A stretch of DNA of 5,538 bases from Desulfobacterales bacterium (GTDB lineage Bacteria; Desulfobacterota; Desulfobacteria; Desulfobacterales; Desulfobacteraceae), in NCBI GenBank assembly GCA_022361095.1, contig JAKSBO010000388.1, positions 1 through 5,538 on the forward strand, in the 5' to 3' direction. Shown here piece by piece: positions 1 to 5,538 of the stretch. The notes beneath the pieces were generated by a model. It was not told the origin of the DNA. It worked only from the letters and a program-made list of their open reading frames with translations, and ran no database searches. A program made the position numbers and the translations under genes. How positions within the stretch are numbered: the first letter of the stretch is position 1; each line of letters starts with the position of its first letter.

Positions 1-2098
1 CCGGATACAGGATCTGGTTGATCAGGGTGGATTTCCCCGCACCGGATACGCCTGTGACGGCGCAGAGCAGTCCCACTGGAATCTTTGCGGAGAGGTTCTT
101 CAGGTTATTCTCCGTAGCCTTCTTGATGGTAATCCACTTGCCTCCCTTGGACTTCGGTGTCCTTCGTTTGGCCGGCACTTCGATGCTTTCCCTGCCCGTA
201 AGGAACTTACCGGTAATGGAAGCCGGATTGTTCCGTATCTCCTCGGGGCTGCCCTGGGCAACGATCTGTCCGCCCAGGTGGCCTGCACCCGGGCCGATAT
301 CCAGGCTCCAGTCCGCTTCCTCCATGGTTTCCTCGTCATGCTCCACAATGAGCAGGGTGTTGCCGATGTCCCGCAGATGTTTCAATGTGGAGAGCAGCTT
401 GATGTTGTCCCGCTGGTGGAGGCCGATGGAGGGTTCATCCAGTATATAAAGGACCCCGGTCAATTCAGATCCCACCTGGGAGGCCAGGCGGATACGCTGG
501 GATTCCCCTCCGGACAATGTGGGGCCGGACCGGTCCAAGGAGAGATAATCCAGGCCCACGTTCACCAGGAAGCCCAGACGATCCCGGATCTCTTTGAGCA
601 GTTCGGCGGCGATTAACTTTTTGCTGCCGGTCAGCTCAAGGGAAGAGATAAAAGTATAGGCCGCTTTCACGGTCATTTCAGTGACATCGATAATGGATTT
701 TTCATTGATCCTGACATGCAGAATCTCATCCCGCAGCCGCCGCCCTTTACATGTGGGGCAGACAGCCGCAGTCATAAAAGTGGTATAATATTTTTTCTGA
801 TGCTCGGACTGGGTGTTCCGGTACCGGCGCATCAGGGTGTGGATCAGGCCTTCGTGGGTGCGGGAAAAACTGCCCTGGATCTTTGAGGAGTTCCAGTTTA
901 CGGTCATCTGTTTATTCCCGGAGCCGTAGAGCAGCAGATCCCGGTCTTTTTTAGGCAGCTTTTTCCAGGGGATATCGAAATCAATACCCCACTGCTCCTC
1001 CATGGCCAGAAGCTGGCCCTTGCCCCAGGAATTTTCATTGTTGAACCGGGGGCTCTTGATGAAGTAATTTTTCCAGGGGACCACCGCACCCTCACGGATG
1101 GACAAATTGGGATCCGGCACCACCTTATCCGGATCAATGGCCAACAGGGTACCGATGCCGTTGCAGTCCGGGCACATGCCCAAAGGCGAATTAAAGGAGA
1201 AGATCTGGGGGGTAAGTTCGGGATAGGCAATGCCGCAACAGGAACGGGCTTCGCTCATTTTCAGGTCTTCCCGGCCCACCATGTGGACAATGAGCTGTCC
1301 TCCCCCCAGTTTCAGGGCGGCTTCCACGGAGTCGGTGAGGCGTTTTTCAAACACATTGTCGGACTTCACCACCAGCCGGTCAATGACCACCTCAATGTGG
1401 TGTTTTTTATTTCGGGCCAGGGTCTGGACATTTTCAAGATCCTGGACCACCCCGTCCACCCGGACCCTTGCATAGCCCTCTTTTTTGAGCTCTTCAAGGC
1501 GCTCCCGGTGTTCTCCTTTGCGGTTTTCCACAATGGGTGCCAGAATCAGGATTTTAGATCCGTCAGGCTGATCCATAATCTGGGAGACCATGGCCTGGGC
1601 ATGGCCCCGGCCCACCTTTTTCCCGCATTTATAGCAGTACTGGGTTCCCACCCGGGCAAAGAGCACGCGCAGGTAGTCGTAAATTTCGGTGATGGTCCCC
1701 ACGGTGGAGCGTGGATTTTTGGACGCAGCCTTCTGTTCAATGGCAATGGTGGGGGAGAGCCCCCGGATGGTCTCGTAACGCGGTTTTTCCATTTGCCCGA
1801 TGAACTGCCGGGCATAGGAGGAGAGAGACTCCACATACCGGCGCTGGCCTTCGGCAAAGATGGTATCAAAGGCCAGGCTGGACTTGCCGGACCCGGAAAC
1901 CCCCGTCACCACCACCAGCTTTTTCTTGGGGATCTCGACATCAATATTTTTTAGGTTGTGTTCCTTGGCCCCCCGGACAATGATCCGGTCCAGCTCCCTG
2001 GTCCGGGAATCATCATCCTGGACGGACAGGGGTGCCAGGCTGTCATCAGCATAGTTATCGGCTGTCCGGGTTACAGCAGCAGCAATGATCTTCTTCAT
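1..2098 (-). CDS. uvrA: Excinuclease ABC subunit A (UvrA), C-terminus cut by window edge
   Basis: UvrA is the cytoplasmic damage-sensing ATPase of nucleotide excision repair; it dimerises, loads UvrB on lesions and then leaves. I translated the minus strand from the ATG at 2096-2098: 699 codons with no stop or frameshift. Seen: Walker [10 protein letters not shown] at residues 66-74, [17 protein letters not shown] at about 83-99, [17 protein letters not shown] at 300-316, [12 protein letters not shown] at 447-458, ABC signature [12 protein letters not shown] at 528-539, Walker [16 protein letters not shown] at 551-565, switch His in VEHDEE at 585-590, and a second Walker [10 protein letters not shown] at 683-691. 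Family proteins run to about 940 residues, so roughly 240 (the rest of the second ATPase and the last zinc module) lie beyond position 1. Compared with E. coli UvrA (recalled) there are about 35 extra N-terminal residues; no ATG lies nearer the conserved start. The Shine-Dalgarno is weak (GGTGA, 3 nt before ATG). One zinc-site cysteine is atypical (R285). Confidence 0.98.
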   Translation of the reverse strand, partial: MKKIIAAAVTRTADNYADDSLAPLSVQDDDSRTRELDRIIVRGAKEHNLKNIDVEIPKKKLVVVTGVSGSGKSSLAFDTIFAEGQRRYVESLSSYARQFIGQMEKPRYETIRGLSPTIAIEQKAASKNPRSTVGTITEIYDYLRVLFARVGTQYCYKCGKKVGRGHAQAMVSQIMDQPDGSKILILAPIVENRKGEHRERLEELKKEGYARVRVDGVVQDLENVQTLARNKKHHIEVVIDRLVVKSDNVFEKRLTDSVEAALKLGGGQLIVHMVGREDLKMSEARSCCGIAYPELTPQIFSFNSPLGMCPDCNGIGTLLAIDPDKVVPDPNLSIREGAVVPWKNYFIKSPRFNNENSWGKGQLLAMEEQWGIDFDIPWKKLPKKDRDLLLYGSGNKQMTVNWNSSKIQGSFSRTHEGLIHTLMRRYRNTQSEHQKKYYTTFMTAAVCPTCKGRRLRDEILHVRINEKSIIDVTEMTVKAAYTFISSLELTGSKKLIAAELLKEIRDRLGFLVNVGLDYLSLDRSGPTLSGGESQRIRLASQVGSELTGVLYILDEPSIGLHQRDNIKLLSTLKHLRDIGNTLLIVEHDEETMEEADWSLDIGPGAGHLGGQIVAQGSPEEIRNNPASITGKFLTGRESIEVPAKRRTPKSKGGKWITIKKATENNLKNLSAKIPVGLLCAVTGVSGAGKSTLINQILYP

Positions 2099-2110
2099 GG
2101 GTCACCAGTT

Positions 2111-2132
2111 TTGTTTTGGGTTACCCCAACAA
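2111..2132. repeat. Imperfect inverted repeat just upstream of uvrA
   Basis: The left arm TTGTTTTGGG (2111-2120) and the right arm CCCCAACAA (2124-2132) are complementary at their ends (TTGTT/AACAA and GGG/CCC), with a small internal mismatch and a 3-nt centre TTA. It lies 13-34 nt upstream of the uvrA ATG, where an operator or a leader hairpin could sit. No known regulator is assigned; chance is possible. Confidence 0.3.
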
Positions 2133-2255
2133 CGATAATCACCCGCTTTGAAAAGTAAAGTCCGGACAACAGGATCTTAATAAACGCCGGGTTATTCAGA
2201 TGATGAGCAGATTTTGGAAACGCAATTTATTCTGGATGATCATAAAAAGAATATC

Positions 2256-2269
2256 GATCATTGATGATC
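2256..2269. repeat. 14-bp palindrome in the divergent spacer
   Basis: GATCAT-TG-ATGATC has perfect 6-bp arms around a 2-bp centre. A second small palindrome, ATGATCAT, lies at 2236-2243, so the ATGATC word recurs within about 35 bp. Placement near the middle of a divergent spacer would suit an operator serving both genes, but no regulator is identified. Confidence 0.35.
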
Positions 2270-2331
2270 TTTTACATACATGGCAATCTATTATGCCGGG
2301 TTGACTTTCCGGGACATGATTACAATTCTAT

Positions 2332-2344
2332 GATAATCGATAAT
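2332..2344. repeat. GATAAT tandem repeat upstream of the radical SAM gene
   Basis: GATAAT-C-GATAAT (2332-2337 and 2339-2344) lies 7 nt before the Shine-Dalgarno. It is flanked by CTA (2328-2330) and TAG (2343-2345), which gives it partial dyad character. It could be an operator or belong to an alternative -10 region; the evidence is only the pattern itself. Confidence 0.25.
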
Positions 2345-2350
2345 AGAAAG

Positions 2351-2356
2351 AGGAGG
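2351..2356 (+). promoter_or_regulatory. Strong Shine-Dalgarno that decides the radical SAM start
   Basis: A perfect AGGAGG lies before two adjacent in-frame ATGs at 2359 and 2362. Its spacer to the first is only 2 nt and to the second 5 nt, so the second ATG (protein beginning MSRDYPF) is the more likely start. Confidence 0.75.
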
Positions 2357-2358
2357 TA

Positions 2359-3408
2359 ATGATGAGCCGAGACTACCCGTTCGAAACCGGTGTCTACCGT
2401 CCGCCCAGTGAAGGGGGCAGTGCATCCCTGCTGGTCCGTTTTACCCGTAACTGTCCCTGGAACCACTGCGCCTTCTGTTCCATGTATAAGGATAAAAAAT
2501 TCAGCCTGAGGCCCCTGGAAGAGATAAAAGCCGACATCAATGCCATGGCAAATCTTGCGGCCGACCTCCGGGCCGAGTCAAAAGCACTCGGCCACGGCGG
2601 CCAGGTTACCCGGGACGCTATTCTGGCGCTACTTGAAAAAGCCCCGGGTTTAAACCGCCATCCCGGTGCGGACATGCTGATCCAGTGGATGGCGGCGGGG
2701 GGAAAAACCGCATTTCTGCAGGACGGCAACTCCATGATCATACCGCCCCGGGACCTTATTGCCGCACTGACCCATCTCAGGGGAACCTTTCCCTCCATTG
2801 AAAGAATCACCACTTATGCAAGGGCGCGGACCCTGGCCCAGCGCTCCCTTGAGGATCTCAAAGCCATTCGAACAGTCGGTCTTAACCGGCTCCACCTGGG
2901 CCTTGAAACCGGAGATGATGCCCTGCTCAAACAGATCAAAAAGGGGGTAACGGGTGACGGCCATATTGAGGGGGGTAAAAAGGCCATGGAAGCCGGCTTT
3001 CAGGTATCGGAATACTGGATGCCCGGACTTGGCGGCAAGGAGATGACAGACCGGCACGCCGAAAATACCGCCCGGGTACTCAGTGAAATCAATCCCCATT
3101 ATATCCGGTCCCGGCCCTTCAGGCCCGCCCCCGGCACCCCGATGTTCGACCAGGTCAACCAGGGGCGGATCACCCTGCTTGATCCCGGGGAGCAGTTGCT
3201 TGAACTGCGCCGCATGGTCCGGGCCCTGGATGTAACGTCCAAAGTCTGCTTTGACCACATGGGCAACTACTGGCGTACAGCCTCGGGTGACCTGGTTCTC
3301 CACCATGAATACGAAGGGTATCAGTTCCCGGATGAGAAACAAACCGTATTGGACCGCATCGAACAGGGCCTTGCCTTTAAGCAGGAACCTGCCCGGTTTT
3401 TCCTGTAA
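2359..3408 (+). CDS. Radical SAM protein of unknown substrate, CX4CX2C cluster motif
   Basis: Predicted cytoplasmic iron-sulfur enzyme that cleaves S-adenosylmethionine to a 5'-deoxyadenosyl radical; the substrate is unknown. The protein is 349 residues from the first ATG; by Shine-Dalgarno spacing the ATG at 2362 (348 residues) is likelier. The cluster motif is C32-PWNH-C37-AF-C40, inside RFTRNCPWNHCAFCSMYK. The usual motif is CX3CX2C, so this is one residue longer. The only other cysteine is C297, so an auxiliary cluster is unlikely. Further barrel features are FLQDGNSMI (119-127, at the position of the usual GG-rich SAM strand), RLHLGLETGDD (177-187) with LLKQIKKG after it as in the Elp3/HemN/MiaB-type fold, and FRPAPGTPMF (254-263). 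I see no B12-binding, SPASM or TRAM domain and no signal peptide. It appears monocistronic, with a hairpin 73 nt after the stop. Radical SAM membership is secure; function is not. Confidence 0.93.
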   Translation: MMSRDYPFETGVYRPPSEGGSASLLVRFTRNCPWNHCAFCSMYKDKKFSLRPLEEIKADINAMANLAADLRAESKALGHGGQVTRDAILALLEKAPGLNRHPGADMLIQWMAAGGKTAFLQDGNSMIIPPRDLIAALTHLRGTFPSIERITTYARARTLAQRSLEDLKAIRTVGLNRLHLGLETGDDALLKQIKKGVTGDGHIEGGKKAMEAGFQVSEYWMPGLGGKEMTDRHAENTARVLSEINPHYIRSRPFRPAPGTPMFDQVNQGRITLLDPGEQLLELRRMVRALDVTSKVCFDHMGNYWRTASGDLVLHHEYEGYQFPDEKQTVLDRIEQGLAFKQEPARFFL

Positions 3409-3481
3409 TGTTTGATGCCAAAGTCCAAATGGCTCACAGGGAGTATCCAGTATAATTTTTACATGTAAACAAAGCGGGAGA

Positions 3482-3503
3482 CCCACCATAATATTTTGGT
3501 GGG
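3482..3503 (+). terminator. Hairpin after the radical SAM gene, possible weak terminator
   Basis: CCCACCA (3482-3488) and TGGTGGG (3497-3503) form a perfect 7-bp stem around an 8-nt AT-only loop, 73 nt after the stop codon. No T-run follows (next bases CTTAAAA), so it is not a standard intrinsic terminator. It could instead stabilise the 3' end of the mRNA. Confidence 0.35.
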
Positions 3504-3516
3504 CTTAAAACCGTTA

Positions 3517-3535
3517 ACCTAATCACTGATAGGGA
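3517..3535. promoter_or_regulatory. tetO-like imperfect palindrome
   Basis: ACCTAATCACTGATAGGGA is an imperfect dyad (arms CCTAATCA and TGATAGGG, 6 of 8 positions symmetric about C3526). It agrees with the Tn10-type tet operator TCTCTATCACTGATAGGGA (recalled) at 15 of 19 positions, 14 of them contiguous. No TetR or tetracycline-resistance gene is in the window, and the site is about 340 bp from the next start codon. It may be chance or the site of another TetR-family protein. Confidence 0.2.
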
Positions 3536-3783
3536 TCGCCAACCCTAAAAACACGACAACATCTGCGGCTTATCTGACAGCAAGTCATTGGCAAAACACT
3601 CTATTTTCGCCTGGAACGTCATTAAGAGATATCTTCCTAATATGTCGAATCTTTATATTGTAAAAGGTTTTATTCAAATCTGTGGCACTTCACTTTTGAA
3701 ATTTCCGATATCTCAATCCTGAAATCATTGAAAATTTTCATGCAATTCAGTGTTGCAATGTCGAACTTCAGTAGAGTTGACAA

Positions 3784-3828
3784 TGGTATTATTTTCACTT
3801 TTTTTTTGTCATAATTGTGGTATTATTT
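3784..3828 (+). repeat. 11-bp direct repeat upstream of the response regulator gene
   Basis: TGGTATTATTT occurs at 3784-3794 and again at 3818-3828, 34 bp apart, about three helical turns, in the 90 bp before the gene. Such spacing would place two protein-binding sites on the same DNA face. Each copy also contains TATTAT, a fair -10 hexamer, though neither has a properly spaced -35. Function is inferred from position only. Confidence 0.35.
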
Positions 3829-3863
3829 GGTCCTTTTATCAGGAAAAAATCAACGAATACTCC

Positions 3864-3870
3864 GTGAGGA
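3864..3870 (+). promoter_or_regulatory. Ribosome binding site of the REC protein
   Basis: GTGAGGA ends 4 nt before the ATG at 3875. A competing ATG at 3871 is in another frame and meets a stop after 11 codons, so this site supports the start at 3875. Confidence 0.65.
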
Positions 3871-3874
3871 ATGA

Positions 3875-4462
3875 ATGGGGAAGAAAACAACCATTTTGGC
3901 TGTTGATGATACGGAACTGAACCTTGATATACTCGTGAGTATATTAAAAATGTATGATGTCATCCCGGCGCTTTCAGGTGAAGAAGCATTGGAAATTCTG
4001 CAGGAAGAGGACGTGGACCTGATACTCTTGGATATTATCATGCCGGGACTGGACGGCTTTGAGGTCTGCCGGCGCATCAAGGCCGATGAGAGGACCCGGG
4101 ATATCCCCGTAATCTTTATTACCGTTAAAACCAGCGAACAGGATATAAAGCAGTGTTTTGAACTCGGGGTTGTGGACTATGTTCCCAAACCCTTTAACGC
4201 CATAGAACTTTTGGCAAGGGTTCAAACGCATTTAAAATTGCGCAGCTACCAGGTCCGGCTGGATGAGTTGATGAAAGAGCAGCCGCAAGGGGCATTGATA
4301 AATGACGCGCCTCTATTTAAACAGGGTCTGAATCAATTGGCGGATATCACAGATAATATAATGGAAACATTGGAAAAAGAAGGTCCCATGAGCAGGGAGG
4401 AAATCGCGGCGGCCTGCCGGCAGATGCAGCAAGGGCTCAACCGCATGGCAGAAAGATTCTGA
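3875..4462 (+). CDS. Response regulator: receiver domain plus orphan helical C-terminal tail
   Basis: Cytoplasmic phospho-acceptor of a two-component pathway, 195 residues. The receiver domain (about 5-122) is complete: acidic pocket D11-D12, phosphoryl-acceptor D53 in LILLDIIMPGLDGFEV, switch Thr T83 in VIFITVKT, and K105-P106-F107. V84 after the switch Thr is bulkier than the usual Ala/Gly/Ser. The remaining ~70 residues look helical (QVRLDELMKEQPQ; FKQGLNQLADITDNIMETLEKE; SREEIAAACRQMQQGLNRMAERF). I recognise no DNA-binding, GGDEF, EAL, HD-GYP or HPt domain there, so the output is unknown; dimerisation or partner binding are options. The start at 3875 fits a TGAGGA site. The receiver is about 60% identical by hand count to that of the downstream cyclase. 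Same strand, 111 bp apart; co-function is likely, co-transcription possible. Confidence 0.94.
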   Translation: MGKKTTILAVDDTELNLDILVSILKMYDVIPALSGEEALEILQEEDVDLILLDIIMPGLDGFEVCRRIKADERTRDIPVIFITVKTSEQDIKQCFELGVVDYVPKPFNAIELLARVQTHLKLRSYQVRLDELMKEQPQGALINDAPLFKQGLNQLADITDNIMETLEKEGPMSREEIAAACRQMQQGLNRMAERF

Positions 4463-4573
4463 GCCGCTCAACGCCTCAATTTTTGTGACACAATACCGGA
4501 CTTCCGGCAGATTTTAGCTCTTTGACGGCACTAGACAAATTCAAAAATATATTTTTCAGGGCATGGGAAAAAC
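4463..4573 (+). promoter_or_regulatory. Spacer with candidate promoter for the diguanylate cyclase gene
   Basis: TTGACG (4522-4527) and TATATT (4548-4553) each match 5 of 6 bases of a sigma-70 promoter, but their spacer is 20 nt, longer than ideal. A tiny inverted repeat, CCGGA-CT-TCCGG (4496-4507), followed by ATTTTAG lies between the upstream stop and this promoter; it is too short to call a terminator. An independent promoter is possible but so is read-through. Confidence 0.3.
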
Positions 4574-5464
4574 GTGGATGAGAATTTAGAAAAGACGATC
4601 CTGGTGGTGGATGACAGTGAAAGCAATATTGATATGATCCTTGCCATTCTAAAGGCGTATGACGTTATTCCTTCAACTTCCGGTGAAGATGCCCTTGCAC
4701 TGATCAAAGAAGAATCCGTCGACCTGGTGCTGCTGGACATACTGATGCCCGGAATGGACGGATATACGGTGTGCCGAAAACTGAAGAGCCAGGCCGAAAC
4801 TCGGGATATCCCGGTTATATTCATTACGGCCAAAACCGACGAAGAGAGTATTGAAAAGGCCTATGATATCGGCGGGGCCGACTATGTGACCAAACCGTTC
4901 AAGCCCAAAGAACTTCTGGCGCGGGTGAAGGTCCAGCTCAAACTTCAGAATGTGATCAGGGAGCTGGATTTCATGGCCACCCGTGACAGCCTCACCGGTA
5001 TATACAACCGGAGGAGATTCTTCCAGCTTGCTGAACAAATGTATGCAGAGGCGTCAGATGATCTTTATGCCGTTATGATCGACATTGATCACTTCAAACG
5101 GGTCAATGACAGATATGGTCACCATACCGGGGATGACGTGTTGAAAAGCATAACCCGCACCATTTCCCGGGCGCTTCCGAAACCCTCGCTTTTCGGCCGT
5201 GTGGGGGGCGAAGAGTTTGCCGTTCTTCTGAAGACCGGTGGACAGACCCGGGCCATGGAAGTGGTGTCCCTGGTTCAGCAGAAAGTAAATGAAACCCTCA
5301 TCAATATCGGCGAAAATTTGACCATATCCTGTACCATCAGCAGCGGTGTCGCCTGTAAACAAGAAGAGACCGCCACCTTGGACTGCTTGCTGCGGGAGGC
5401 TGATATGGCCCTGTATAAAGCCAAAGAGGGGGGGCGAAACCAAAGTATTTTCAGGGATGTATAA
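4574..5464 (+). CDS. REC-GGDEF diguanylate cyclase response regulator
   Basis: Makes cyclic di-GMP from two GTP, under control of receiver phosphorylation; cytoplasmic, 296 residues, architecture as in WspR. Receiver (about 7-124): D13-D14, phospho-acceptor D55 in LVLLDILMPGMDGYTV, switch T85 in VIFITAKT, K107-P108-F109. A short linker leads to GGDEF (about 133-295): RDSLTGIYNRRRF (137-149), metal Asp D170 in IDIDHFKRVND, N178, D187, and active-site GGEEF at 211-215, then ADMALYKAKEGGRN (276-289). All catalytic residues are present. The usual inhibitory site RxxD before GGEEF is replaced by PKPS (202-205), so canonical product inhibition is not expected. The start is GTG at 4574: it is the only start codon between the in-frame TAG at 4532 and the conserved TILVVDD, with a weak GGGA site 5 nt upstream. 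The next gene begins 11 nt after the stop, suggesting an operon. Confidence 0.95.
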   Translation: MDENLEKTILVVDDSESNIDMILAILKAYDVIPSTSGEDALALIKEESVDLVLLDILMPGMDGYTVCRKLKSQAETRDIPVIFITAKTDEESIEKAYDIGGADYVTKPFKPKELLARVKVQLKLQNVIRELDFMATRDSLTGIYNRRRFFQLAEQMYAEASDDLYAVMIDIDHFKRVNDRYGHHTGDDVLKSITRTISRALPKPSLFGRVGGEEFAVLLKTGGQTRAMEVVSLVQQKVNETLINIGENLTISCTISSGVACKQEETATLDCLLREADMALYKAKEGGRNQSIFRDV

Positions 5465-5475
5465 CTTAAGGAATT

Positions 5476-5538
5476 ATGTTGAAAACCATTCTGTTCCGCA
5501 CAATCATTTATCTGGTATTTCTCTTTCCCGTAACGGCC
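5476..5538 (+). CDS. Start of a membrane or exported protein, cut by window edge
   Basis: An ATG at 5476 follows the cyclase stop by 11 nt, with AAGGA (5468-5472) 3 nt upstream. The 21 codons to the window edge have no stop. The peptide begins MLKTILFR and continues with a hydrophobic run (TIIYLVFLFPVTA): positive n-region, then a hydrophobic core, which is typical of a signal peptide or first membrane helix. The tight spacing suggests co-translation or co-transcription with the cyclase, and a membrane sensor or a periplasmic binding component would fit the context, but nothing in the 21 residues identifies a family. Confidence 0.6.
   Translation, partial: MLKTILFRTIIYLVFLFPVTA

Larger units (their letters stand above)
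2099..2358. promoter_or_regulatory. Divergent intergenic region between uvrA and the radical SAM gene
   Basis: This AT-rich 260-bp spacer must hold the promoters of both divergently transcribed genes. I found no well-spaced consensus promoter. On the plus strand TTGACT (2301-2306) is a good -35 hexamer, but the -10 candidates are badly spaced: TACAAT at 2321 (14 nt), TTCTAT at 2326 (19 nt), TATGAT at 2329 (22 nt). I saw no E. coli-type LexA box (CTG-N10-CAG with flanking match) and no exact Geobacter-type one, so SOS control of uvrA is not supported here. Palindromes and a short direct repeat inside it are listed separately. Confidence 0.45.
3409..3874. other. 466-bp AT-rich intergenic region without a gene
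   Basis: I found no convincing reading frame, tRNA or recognisable riboswitch here; in particular I saw no c-di-GMP (GEMM) riboswitch core, although a cyclase gene follows. The first part holds a hairpin and a tetO-like palindrome. The second part (about 3620-3870) is very AT-rich, with the 12-bp palindrome TGAAAATTTTCA (3729-3740), a near-inverted repeat CATGCAA/TTGCAATG (3739-3745, 3753-3760), a 9-T run (3799-3807) and a direct repeat. TTGACA at 3777-3782 matches a -35 box perfectly, but no -10 sits 16-19 nt after it. The promoter of the response regulator gene probably lies in the second part. Confidence 0.6.

Noticed and set aside
1283..1954. Plus-strand open frame of 223 codons opposite uvrA
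   Set aside because: It lies wholly antisense to conserved UvrA codons, has no homology I recognise and is explained by codon bias of the GC-rich gene. The same holds for shorter frames at 18-449, 278-616, 1230-1475 and 1860-2158.
2650..3489. Minus-strand open frame of 279 codons across the radical SAM gene
   Set aside because: It is antisense to a clear radical SAM protein, has a low-complexity composition rich in Gly/Pro/His, and no recognisable motif.
3683..3699. TGGCAC-like sigma-54 promoter upstream of the response regulator
   Set aside because: The -24 part (TGGCAC at 3683) is good, but the -12 GC is missing at the strict 10-nt distance from GG (bases there are TT).
3409..3874. A riboswitch or small RNA in the long spacer
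   Set aside because: I could not see a c-di-GMP riboswitch core or any other conserved aptamer; only simple hairpins and AT-rich repeats. A covariance-model search would be decisive.
3871..3906. ATG at 3871 as an alternative gene start
   Set aside because: It is in a different frame from the receiver domain and reaches TGA after 11 codons.
4496..4507. CCGGA-CT-TCCGG as a terminator after the first response regulator gene
   Set aside because: The 5-bp stem has a 2-nt loop, which is sterically poor, and only a broken ATTTT tract follows.

Overview
The window looks like a chromosomal segment of a Gram-negative bacterium, most likely a deltaproteobacterial (Desulfobacterota, perhaps Desulfobacteraceae-like) organism. 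That placement is an inference from protein style: a UvrA with a Cys-Cys-Gly variant of its first zinc site, a CPWNxCxFC-type radical SAM protein, and tandem REC proteins with a diguanylate cyclase. Genes are moderately GC-rich and the spacers are clearly AT-rich. I see no mobile element, CRISPR array, tRNA or rRNA.

Layout. Positions 1-2098 (minus strand) hold the first 699 codons of uvrA, the damage-recognition ATPase of nucleotide excision repair. The frame is open and unbroken from the ATG at 2098 to the window edge, where it is cut just after the second Walker A motif. A 260-bp divergent spacer (2099-2358) with several small palindromes and repeats separates it from a plus-strand gene (2359/2362-3408) for a stand-alone radical SAM protein. 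That protein has an unusual CX4CX2C cluster motif and no obvious auxiliary cluster; its substrate is unknown. A 466-bp AT-rich spacer (3409-3874) follows. It holds a hairpin just after the radical SAM gene, a tetO-like imperfect palindrome, a 12-bp perfect palindrome and an 11-bp direct repeat near the next gene.

From 3875 onward there is a plus-strand signalling cluster: a response regulator with a receiver domain and a short helical tail of unknown function (3875-4462), then a REC-GGDEF diguanylate cyclase (4574-5464, GTG start). Eleven bases later comes the start of a third gene whose first 21 residues look like a signal peptide or membrane anchor (5476 to the edge). The two receiver domains align without gaps at about 60% identity by my hand count, so they are paralogues, probably from a local duplication. 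The cyclase keeps its catalytic residues but lacks the RxxD inhibitory site.

The repair gene, the radical SAM gene and the signalling cluster show no evident functional link. The signalling genes plausibly work together: a sensor (perhaps the truncated third gene or one outside the window) would phosphorylate one or both related receivers, one of which controls c-di-GMP synthesis. No clearly new multi-gene system is visible. The points most worth following are the paralogous receiver pair with its orphan tail, the missing I-site, the atypical radical SAM motif and the altered UvrA zinc site.
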